Positions 44,134-52,896 of a stretch of DNA of 53,685 bases are shown piece by piece. The stretch's first letter is position 1; every line of letters begins with the position of its first letter. Position numbers and translations under genes: made by a program. Under the pieces are notes generated by a model. It ran no database searches and was not told the origin of the DNA. It worked only from the letters and a program-made list of their open reading frames with translations. Origin of the DNA: Hysterium pulicare CBS 123377 (lineage: Eukaryota; Ascomycota; Dothideomycetes; Hysteriales; Hysteriaceae); assembly GCA_000467715.1 (NCBI GenBank), contig AJFK01000086.1, positions 1 through 53,685 of the forward strand. The letters are read 5' to 3'.

Positions 44134-45260
44134 ATGAAGCTCACCAATCTTCTCCCTCTTTTCGCACTGGGCGCGTCCGTCGTTGCTGCGATAGAAGACA
44201 CGTCGGTGGACTCTGTCGAACGTCGTCAACCAGTAAGTTTGGTCGATCTCACGACATCGCCGTTCGTTAAGCTGATCAGTATCCGCAGAACGGCGGCGCT
44301 GTCCTCGCGTCTTCTGTGGTCAACGCTCTGCGTCTCCGTGAAGCAGAACCCGAGCCGCATCATAAGGGCAAGAAGAACAACAAGCGCGACCCTGAACCAG
44401 TTGCTGAGCCCGAGCCGCATCACAAGGGCAAGAAGAACAATAAGAGGGAACCCGAACCTCACCACAAGGGCAAGAAGAACAACAAGAGAGAAGCCGAGCC
44501 AGAACCGCATCATAAGGGGAAGAAGAACAACAAGCGCGACCCTGAACCTATCGCGGAACCAGAGCCCCACCACAAAGGCAAGAAAAACAACAAACGTGAG
44601 GCCGAGCCCGTTGCTGAGCCTGAACCCCATCACAAGGGCAAGAAAAACAACAAGCGTGAGGCCGAGCCAGTTGCCGAACCCGAACCTCACCATAAGGGCA
44701 AGAAGAACAACAAGCGTGACCCTGAACCAGTCGCTGAGCCCGAACCCCATCACAAGGGGAAGAAGAATAACAAGCGTGAGCCGGAACCAGTTGCTGAGCC
44801 GGAGCCGCATCATAAGGGCAAGAAGAACAACAAGCGTGAGCCAGAACCTGAAGCCGAGCCAGAGCCTCATCACAAGGGAAAGAAGAACAACAAGCGCGAA
44901 GCTGAGGCTGAGCCTGAACCCCATCATAAGGGAAAGAAGAACAACAAGCGCGAAGCTGAGGCTGAGCCTGAACCCCATCATAAGGGAAAGAAGAACAACA
45001 AGCGTGAGGCTGAAGCTGAACCCGAACCTCACCACAAGGGCAAGAAGAACAACAAACGTGAGGCCGAAGCTGAGCCAGAACCCCACCACAAGGGCAAGAA
45101 GAACAACAAACGCGAGGCCTCCCCAGAGCCTGAACCTCACCACAAGGGGAAGAAGAACAACAAGCGTGAGGCTTCTCCTGAACCCGAGCCACACCACAAG
45201 GGCAAGAAAAACAACAAGCGCGAGCCAGAGCCTCACCACAAAGGCAAGAAGAACAACTAA
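44134..45260 (+). CDS. Kex2-processed secreted repeat-peptide precursor, 17 copies of HHKGKKNN
   Basis: Exon 1 44134-44232 and exon 2 44289-45260, with a 56-nt intron (GTAAGT...CCGCAG), phase 0, give 356 aa. The signal peptide is MKLTNLLPLFALGASVVAA. A short pro-segment with a dibasic site (VERR) leads to 17 tandem units at residues 51-356. Each unit is an acidic Pro/Ala spacer of 4, 6, 8 or 10 residues, then HHKGKKNN; KR follows the first 16 and the 17th ends at the stop. Kex2 cuts after KR in the Golgi, Kex1-type carboxypeptidase removes KR, and Ste13-type dipeptidyl aminopeptidase removes X-A/X-P pairs. All spacers are exact multiples of such pairs, so the predicted product is HHKGKKNN. 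The design matches yeast alpha-factor and fungal KEP/RiPP precursors; the function of this peptide is unknown. Confidence 0.9.
44340..45257 (+). repeat. Coding tandem repeat, 17 units of 36-60 nt
   Basis: Units encode 14, 16, 18 or 20 residues (12 in the last). Order of spacer lengths: 6,10,4,6,10,10,10,10,10,10,8,8,8,8,8,8,4. Cores are identical in protein but differ at synonymous third positions. Two neighbouring 54-nt units (44895-44948 and 44949-45002) are identical in DNA, a sign of recent unit duplication. Confidence 0.95.
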
Positions 45261-46527
45261 ACGGACGCTTGAAACGACTGGCGAATGGTTTGAGAGGAAC
45301 AAAATAACGCTTATCTGTTTGTGCTTTATGTCTTCGATGTACCTATAAGTTCAGCGCGGTAGCAATGAAAATGGGAGTCAAGTGGTCGATTGATGATGCT
45401 TTTCAAGTCCATTACCGTGTCACTCTTGATTTGTGATGAAGGCCTTACTCAATACGCAGATTCGTTAACTAGTATTTGTCCCCCTTTTGCGTGCGAATGA
45501 TGCCCGATTGAGGTATCGTTATGCCAGGCAGTTCATGACCTACTAGCCCAAGACTGACAATGGATCTTCGGCAGGGTTGTGGAATGTTCATATCTGGAAG
45601 TCGAGGGAGCTTGCGAACTGCATGTTTTAGCTTCCCTGATCTAAACGTCTGCTATTTTGTTGAGGAACTGGTGTAGCAAGTTGTGGTGAGTGGGAGATGT
45701 GTGTGTGAAGGCACGACGCAAAGTTGGTGACAGGACAGCTGGAGATGAGACGTTGAACGGCCCGAGTGTTGACGCTAAATCGAATTAGGCTACCTCCTCT
45801 TATCAAACATTCTCATGCAGACTACGTGAACAACATTGCATATAGATCATGTTTTTCTTCTACAAACAAATGATCCCTTTGGATGCTTTATTCGGGGATG
45901 TATCTGTTTACATATACGGGCGCTTTTGCTCCTTCCGACCGTCACAACGCAGAATCTATTACGCGCACGCTTGTTGTTGGAAGTGGCTGGCCCATATGTC
46001 TTTCTGGATCTCCTCTAAATTCTGCGTCCGATTTTCGAAAGGCTTCCAGCAGAGAAGAACCGGAGACTTTCATGCCGAGAAGAGGCGATAGCACTAGGCC
46101 TTTACAAAAGAAGAGATACGAGCAGCTACATGCGCCTACTCAGCAGAGCACGCCCGTGACTAAGGAGATGTTGGGAAAGCTCAACCACGCGTAAGCGGTG
46201 ATCATACTTAAAGCTCTCACTAATGTGAGTTCGTAGTATAATATAACGCTGTTTCTTTCATTTCTTGTTCTGCTTCCTTTCGGTTGTAACTCTCTTTGGT
46301 TATGATTCTGGTTCTTTGGTTTTGGTACGCTATCTCACTTTGAATCACATTTCTCAGAGTCGCTCCGTTGATTCAACGCACACCTGGCGCAAGTTAAAAA
46401 GCGCTCCTTGGTCGGTCTTCCCTTCCAACTCTCGAACATTCAACACACTCCAACACTCTTGAGCAACACCACCACGCTTCAACATCAAACGCAACTCATT
46501 CCCAGCCCACCAATTTGCATTACAGCC
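45261..46527. other. Intergenic, no gene seen
   Basis: This is the 3' side of the repeat-peptide gene and the upstream of the decayed F-box gene. Frames at 45836-46194 lack features. Confidence 0.45.
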
Positions 46528-47907
46528 ATGGTCGTCTTCCAGGACCTGCCGGAAGATATTCTTCATAAAATCTTCTGAAACTTTGAATACGATAGAATCA
46601 AGCTTTCTAGCCTTTGCCAAGTCTGCCGACGCTTCGCTACACTCATCCCGAGGCACTTGTTTCGACATGTTGACAACATCTCGCCAGAAAGCCAAGAGCT
46701 TCTGGAGCTTGTTTTGACGAGGAAGCCAGATTTGTTGAGCTTTATTCGATCATATGCCATCAGGATACGACCTGACGGTACACCAATGGAGACCTCCATC
46801 TCTCACGCTCTCCAATTCCCCAACCTTCGCGTCCTGAACTGCAAATTCCCTCCGTAGGCAATATGACGCAATGGGAGCGACTCATTCCCATTCAAAGAAG
46901 AGATGAGGAAGATCTTCAGTGTCATTTTCTAGACTCGCTAGGACCGCAGCTTCACAATCTCCAAGTAGTGCATCTATCGTCATTCTCAAAATCGGATTTT
47001 ACGACCACGGAAAGTGTTCGATGTATATTGATGCCAAATGTTCGGGTTGTGAAAGCCGACCGCCTCGTGAGACTTTCTACACCTAGGCTATCAGGGACGT
47101 TCAACGAATTAAATCAAACATAACTTGACATGAGCTGAACGGGTGCGCCCATTGGAGCATGGAGTCAGCCGTCTTGCGTGCGATGCTGTCTTACTGCTGT
47201 TCCCTGAAGCGTCTCAAATGTCACATTCCGATGGTCACAACGCAAGCAACTCCAAATCTCTCGTGGTTATCGAAGCCTGTCTCTCCTCGGGCTATACGGT
47301 GGGCGCTGGAACCAGCATCATATACTCTTGAGGATCTGACCATCCATGGCGACGACTATGGTACCACTTACGATGGGTCCGTGCTCGATTTATCCGCCTT
47401 TACTTTCTTATCAAATGTTTGCATAAGTGCTTCCTGTTTCTTAGCGCTAGGGGCATCATGCCCCAGGAGGTACGAGACTTACGAACTGTTACCACCCTCA
47501 TTGGAAAGACTGCAGGTATGTGGAGCCCAAGCATGAAGTGAATATGCGAAAGAATTAATTATTGTCTAGCTTGAGTTTACTTTTCCTTCCGGTGTGTTCA
47601 ACTATGATCAATAGGACAGTAACCATGACGAAAGCCAGGATCCAGGTGAAATAGATCTACTGCGGGTCGGTATCTATGGATTCTCGAGTTTCTGAACTAC
47701 AAAGCTTCCTACTTTCCGCACCTACGAAGTCTAAGAATGGTCGACTCCATGGGAATTACAGGGCAAAGGAAAAAGTGGATGGCTCCACATCATGTTGCAG
47801 AATTATTTGAAGCTGCTAAGATTGATATAGACGTGCAAATAACTGCCCAGCAAAGTATCATGGATATTTGGTACCCTAGATATAGGAATACCCAGATTTA
47901 TATTTAG
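46528..47907 (+). pseudogene. Decayed F-box protein gene
   Basis: The ATG at 46528 begins a typical F-box (FQDLPEDILHKIF, then LSSLCQVCRRFATLIPRHLFRHV) but an in-frame TGA lies at 46576-46578. A second break is the TAG at 46855. Recognisable sequence continues in another frame (46863-47123, LHNLQVVHLSSFSK), then at 47159-47536 (SLKRLKCHIPM, PPSLERLQ), and finally in a further frame near the end (WILEFLNYKASYFPHLRSL to the TAG at 47905-47907). A possible old intron is GTATGT...GTCTAG after SLERLQ. Intact relatives act as substrate adaptors of SCF ubiquitin ligases. CGA-to-TGA and CAG-to-TAG changes would explain the first stops, as in RIP-like C-to-T decay, but that is inference. Confidence 0.75.
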
Positions 47908-47927
47908 CAGCAGTGGCACGTAAGTTT

Positions 47928-48953
47928 TCACATAGCCAGCAATTCCTTAATCGCCTCTGTGGTCTCTTTCGGACTCTCCAACGACCAGAAATGGCCTCCA
48001 GCCACAAATCGCACCTTCACATCCTTCGCATTAGGAATATACCCCTTCTCTTTCGCCCCCTCATAAAATTCTCTCGGCTGGCTCTTACTTCCGAACCCCT
48101 CCATAACCATAACTGGACACGTCCACTTCGCCAACAGCCGCTCTCTCCTGCAAATCCACTCTTGGCGAAAGGTACTGGAATTGAAATACCGCGGCACGGC
48201 TCTACCAACACCCTCATACGAGTACTCTTGTATCACCCGCTCCATGACATCGTCGGGTGGGAAAGAGCCCGCAACGAACGAATACACCCAAACGACAAAA
48301 CGCTTAGGATCTTCCATCAACCCAGTCCATGGCGCATCTCGAAAGATAGGTCCTTGCGGCGCGATAGCCGGATTGAAGTGATAAAGATGCTGTTCCCCAC
48401 GACCATATCTCAGCACTGCTTCGGGATGCTTCGCAACTATGAAGTCGGCTTGAACAGTTCCCCGATCATGCGTCACGAGATTGAATTTCTTCAAACCGAT
48501 TTGGAGCAGCATAGTGAAGAGTTGTTCGGATACTCCTTCATGCGTGTAGTCACCAGCCTCTTTCTCCGATTGCCCGTATCCCTTGAGATCCACAGCTGCA
48601 CAGTAATATCCCTCCTCGGATGATAACTTGGCCATCTGATGGTGCCATTGGAACCAAGAATCCGGTATCCCATGAAGAAAAACTATCGCTTCTTGTTCAG
48701 CCGTCGACCCGGCAGTAACATAGTGCCAGCGCACAAGCTCGTAGTCTCCTGGAGCAGAGACGAAATGATGTGTGAATGTCACGCCGAGCAAGACCTCTGT
48801 ATCGCCATCTTGATCAGGTGTGCGGGATTTCACGTTCGCGAAACGTGCGACGTTTTTGTTAATGAATTCGTCAGATGGGACGGCTCCCTCGAGGGCTTTC
48901 TGAGCTCGCGGTGGGAGAGGTGTGTATTCGAGTTTTGAGGGTTCCGCCATCAT
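47928..48953 (-). CDS. Alpha/beta hydrolase, epoxide hydrolase / haloacetate dehalogenase type
   Basis: A single exon of 341 aa from the first of two adjacent ATGs (48953, 48950); the frame upstream has no ATG. The oxyanion-hole motif is FLHGIPDSWFQW (His 94), the nucleophile elbow is THDRGT with Asp 163, and the catalytic His is in AGGHFWSLE (His 321). An Asp nucleophile is typical of epoxide hydrolases and fluoroacetate or haloalkane dehalogenases, which form an ester intermediate opened by water. The usual elbow is GHDWGG, so R in place of W is unusual and may change substrate. No signal peptide, so probably cytosolic. The FAD monooxygenase upstream on the same strand could supply an oxidised substrate; that link is inference. 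Confidence 0.85.
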   Translation of the reverse strand: MMAEPSKLEYTPLPPRAQKALEGAVPSDEFINKNVARFANVKSRTPDQDGDTEVLLGVTFTHHFVSAPGDYELVRWHYVTAGSTAEQEAIVFLHGIPDSWFQWHHQMAKLSSEEGYYCAAVDLKGYGQSEKEAGDYTHEGVSEQLFTMLLQIGLKKFNLVTHDRGTVQADFIVAKHPEAVLRYGRGEQHLYHFNPAIAPQGPIFRDAPWTGLMEDPKRFVVWVYSFVAGSFPPDDVMERVIQEYSYEGVGRAVPRYFNSSTFRQEWICRRERLLAKWTCPVMVMEGFGSKSQPREFYEGAKEKGYIPNAKDVKVRFVAGGHFWSLESPKETTEAIKELLAM

Positions 48954-49611
48954 GAGAAAATTTCCTTTTGTCCGATTTTGAAGAAGATCGCGATTCAACA
49001 CGAAGAGACAATTTTGTGAGGAGCTTAATTTTGTTAATTTTTCATTCAGCGGATCCTCGTTCGAATATTTAAGGTCAATAATGATGAGTCACGGAGTTTC
49101 CGCTACGCAGTTTCGACATTGGTTATGCGGAAGTTAGCGGAAAGAGGACAGGGAATACAGCACGAGAAGTAATGCAGCTATGTGAAATCTGTATATCGCT
49201 CCGCGATAACATTCCCGATCTGGAAACTCTGCATGTAAGGCAGAAAGGGGAGGAGAGGGGTAGTGGTTGGCCTTAAGATGGTATGCAAAGCTGAGTAAGA
49301 CGGCTGGTCTTGCGGCAAGGGCATGATTGGATGGTTGGAAAGAGAGCTTGAGAGGAATTACATGTAAATCCATGCATAACTATGGAGATATGCCGTTTAA
49401 GAAGAGTTGGTAAGTGAAGTTTACGGCACTAGATAGTAGTATGCAAGACTGAGAAGTGACTACCATTTCAAAAAAATATTGGATCTACTCCTGACCTTCA
49501 CTCAAAACTCCTCCCGTACGCTGTCTAACAAATGTTTGATCATTTTCCTAAAGTACCACCTGAATCTCATATTCGATAAGATCACACTGCAACCGCTTTC
49601 CCCCCTTCATT
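48954..49611. other. Promoter of the alpha/beta hydrolase
   Basis: This is the region upstream of the hydrolase and downstream of the monooxygenase; both read leftwards. No gene seen. Confidence 0.5.
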
Positions 49612-50994
49612 TCAATTAATCCAACCCCAAGTATCTGGATGCCTAATCCTAGGTACATGCACATACCCCTCCGGCCACACACCCTCAAACGCCAAAAACC
49701 CCAACGCATCACTCCTGATCTTGACCTCCTCTGCTAACCATGTAACATTCTCCTCCCACTTCCCCAACCCAATCTCCCCTTTCAAAACCCTCTCCATCTC
49801 CAAGGCTTGGAAAGCAGCCATCAATACCCCGCCTCCGAAATGCGGCTTTACGAGCGCCAAGGCATCGCCAACTATGATGAGTTTATGGTCCCAGAGGGCT
49901 GCGTGGGGGAGGTGGTTATGTGAGCGGATCAATGAGACGAAGGGGCGGGTGGTCTTTTGGAGGAGATGGAGAAAGAGACGGGAGAGGGTGGATTGGGCTT
50001 TTGCGAGTTGTGATTCCCATATTTTGGGATGCATTTGACCGCGTGGAAGTGTCGTGGGATGAGTATATCCGGTTGTATCTGTCAAGATATTTGAGATTGT
50101 ACCAGGTGATGAGCAAGTCTCATACCAAACCCAGTTGAAGACTCTGCGATTGGTAATTGAGTCGGTTGGATGAGATGATGATGTATCATCGGATGGGACG
50201 TGGTAGCTTCATTTCAGTCCCAAATCAGTGACAATTGCAGATGCTGAGGCCTTACTTACGCAAGTATCTGTCCGTCTTCCGTCCGAAACATGGCACACTT
50301 CTCCTCAAACACCTTCCTAACCTCTTTGTCAACCTCTTCTTCACAAACAGTGCCCCGCCAGGACATATATCCCGCATACTCCGGCTTGACACCTGGTACC
50401 ACCTTTTCCCTCGTCTTAGAATGCGCTCCATCAGCCGCAATAACCATATCAGCGCGGATCTTCTCAACAATCCCATCTTTCAAATCCTTGCACGTAACCA
50501 CTACCCCATCCTCACACCTTTTCACATCCAAAACAACTTTTCCAGTCTCATATACCCCTTTTCCTTCCCCCAAACACCCACCCACCCTCTCAACTCCCTC
50601 ACTCTTCTCACCCAGCCCCTCAAACCTTTCCCTCAGCATCCTCCATAGCCCACCCCAACTCGCAAATCTCAGCTCGCTCGACTGCGGTACTCTACCCACA
50701 ACATCCCCTCCAACCCCCAAATTTACAACCTCTTTACCAGGAAGCGTCCATCCATCACACCCAATCCCCACAAATCTCTCCACAAATTCTGCCACTACAG
50801 GCGCGACACGTATACCAGCCGCTTGGCCGAAAAGCGTGTCCGATGCCGACTTTTCCAGAATACGTACGTTGTGATTGTGGGATTGGAAGACGAGTCCTTG
50901 CATTAGACCTGAGAGGGATCCGCCTATCTACGCTTCTTGTTACTTGGAGAAGATGTGTTTTGAGGGCATTGACTCTCACGATGACGATGTCCAT
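49612..50994 (-). CDS. FAD-dependent monooxygenase (aromatic hydroxylase-like)
   Basis: Exons are 50994-50980, 50927-50260 and 50143-49612, giving 404 aa; an in-frame ATG at 51012 would add six residues. The 15-nt first exon plus splicing restores the dinucleotide-binding motif MDIVIIGGSLSGLMQGL. The second exon carries RILEKSASD (ribose-binding acid) and the DG motif ADGAHSKTREKV. The third carries the GD motif GDALALVKPHFGGGV. Intron 2 (116 nt, GTAAGT...CGCAG) restores GQILAVFNWVWYETC. This is the class A flavoprotein hydroxylase fold, closest by eye to 2,6-dihydroxypyridine 3-monooxygenase-like fungal proteins. It inserts one oxygen using NAD(P)H and O2; substrate unknown, probably cytosolic. 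Confidence 0.88.
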
Positions 50995-51604
50995 TGGGGA
51001 TTTTGTATCCATGGTTCGTGTGGTTGCTTGACTAAGCCTTTGAAAAAGCAGGGGAGCTTCGTACGTGTTTTGGTGGGGAAAGTTGAAAACTGGGGAAAGT
51101 GATGGACTTCGGTTTAGAGAATGGATGGTTTGGTACGCGGATGATGTTTCTGCGGCGTAGCTATTATATCCAGAGACTTTGCCACACGGAACTGACAGTA
51201 AGACTAAGAGAGTTATTTTCTAAGGAACCCATCAAGAAAGAGAAGAAAGGTTAAAAAGTTAGTATGCGAGGAGAGTTTACTGTATCTGCCGTGATGTTGA
51301 ATGTTTCATCGCTTTCCTCACCGCAGCGGGAATAGTTACTCTCTTGCGAACGTCACCAGATTTAATTTCGTGACTCGAGTTGTTGTTGGCAGAGTAATAG
51401 CACAAGTAGAGCAATATTTGAATGAATCGTTGGAGTATCGAATCGAATAAGCGACGAAAAGCAAGGTGGTATACTCAATCAAACTCCTGCCGTTTCCTTG
51501 ACCCCGGAAAGTTGGTCCCATTTGGGAGTCTGAATAAACCTCCATGCAAAATACCACGCAAGCTCCACCATCACCAGCCATTTATTTCCCACTAGTCTCG
51601 CCCA
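50995..51604. other. Promoter of the monooxygenase / 3' side of GH5
   Basis: Both flanking genes read leftwards. No gene seen. Confidence 0.5.
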
Positions 51605-52896
51605 TCAAAGGCCCAGCTTCAACCCTAAACACCCTTCTAACTCGCCAACAAGATCCCCGGCCACATTGCTTGAAACCCCACATCTCTGAATGGGTTGATA
51701 CTTTTTAACATGCGGTAACAACGTATTCATCCATGTGGTTTTGAACTCAGGCCCAACATCCGGCTCGACACTTAGGAAATAGCTAGAGCCCCAAAGCGGA
51801 CCCGCAGCCCAGTATGTCCATCCAATGAACTGCGGGCTTTGTTCGAGGAAGTTCAAGGTGTTGTTGACGGTTGCGAAACAAGTTGGGTTGGAACCGCCGC
51901 CGAATTCTGACAGGAAGGCCGAGAAGTTGTTTTGTTGAAGCCATTGATTTGCGGCCACGAGGTTTTGGGCGCCGAAGTCTGCGGAGACGCATTCGTTGTG
52001 TGTGCCGCTGAAGTCGCTGTCGAAGTAGAGGTGCATGTCGAATGCGAAATTCTTCATTGGGTCGCTGATGTTACCCATGATTTGACTGTTGGGTGTGTTC
52101 TTTGCTTTACCGGTGGTATTCAGCCATGTTTCTGCGCCCGTAAATCCGTTCCCAGGAACCAGGATCAATTGCTGTGCGCCAGCGGTCCGTATGGCGTCGA
52201 TAGCAGCTTGGTCGTTTTTGAGGATGAGTTCAGTAGGCATGTCGTGCGGTTCGTTCATTACGCCAAAGATGACATTGGGATTGGCTTTAAAGCGATTGGC
52301 AAATTCACCCCAGAATGATTTGAATTGCGCCGTTGTAGCTGCTTTAGGGTCGGTGGTGTTGCCAATTATGCTGCCTGAGTTGGGTTGGCTGCTTGGGTCA
52401 TTATACCCTGCGTGCCATCAATATTAGATTTCGTCATTCCTGTTAGGTAGAAAAAGAGAAAAGTATGGAAAAGGGTCTACGTACGCATGTAGTTATGCGC
52501 ATCAAGTATTGCGTAGCCTCCGCGCATCGTAATGTAATTGACTGCAGTTTGATATTCCGTGAAGTAGCTTTCGTTGAATTTATTCCCGAGACCGAACTCC
52601 AGAGGACACATTCGCTCCAGCAAAAAAGTGACACGAATTGTGTTCACGCCGCTTTGCATGAAATAGTCGATGTGTGATTGATTGATGAACTGATAATCGA
52701 CACCAAAAGCGCCGGGTAGGTTTCCGGCTGCGAATTCTCCTCCCGCTGATCATTTTCTTTAGAATACATTCCAAAAGTTCCTGAGTGCCGAATGTCTAGA
52801 CTTACCTGAATTTACGCCAGCATAAATTATTTTCGCAGCACTCTGTGCCACTAAACCCATGAGCCCAAAGCTCAGGGCTCTGGAAAAGAACGTCAT
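51605..52896 (-). CDS. Secreted GH5 endo-beta-1,4-glucanase (cellulase)
   Basis: Exons are 52896-52806, 52745-52485 and 52407-51605, with introns GTAAGT...GATCAG and GTACGT...ACGCAG, giving 384 aa. A signal peptide (MTFFSRALSFGLMGLVAQSAA) leads into YAGVNSAGGEF, the usual start of fungal GH5 endoglucanases. Conserved GH5 features are GVNTIRVTFLLERM, ILDAHNYMRYND restored by splicing, the acid/base in VMNEPHD (Glu 170) and the nucleophile in LSEFGGG (Glu 285). It has no cellulose-binding module. It cuts internal beta-1,4 bonds of cellulose or mixed glucans outside the cell. Repression by glucose is typical for the family but no CreA site is argued here. Confidence 0.93.

Noticed and set aside
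44340-45257. CRISPR-like array
   Set aside because: The repeats are coding, spacers are in-frame multiples of codons with constrained residues, and the host is a eukaryote.
44134-45260. Canonical filamentous alpha-pheromone gene
   Set aside because: The architecture fits, but the core lacks the Trp/Cys and GQP-type residues of known ascomycete alpha-pheromones. I call it pheromone-like only.
44134-45260. Dikaritin/ustiloxin-type RiPP precursor
   Set aside because: There is no Tyr or other cross-linkable aromatic residue in the core, and no UstYa/DUF3328 or tyrosinase gene nearby in the window.
44226-45302. A 358-aa minus-strand frame and a 404-aa plus-strand alternative frame across the repeat gene
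   Set aside because: Both are shadows of the tandem repeat: any repeat with unit length divisible by three keeps other frames open. Only the +3 frame joins the signal-peptide exon and keeps a constant core.
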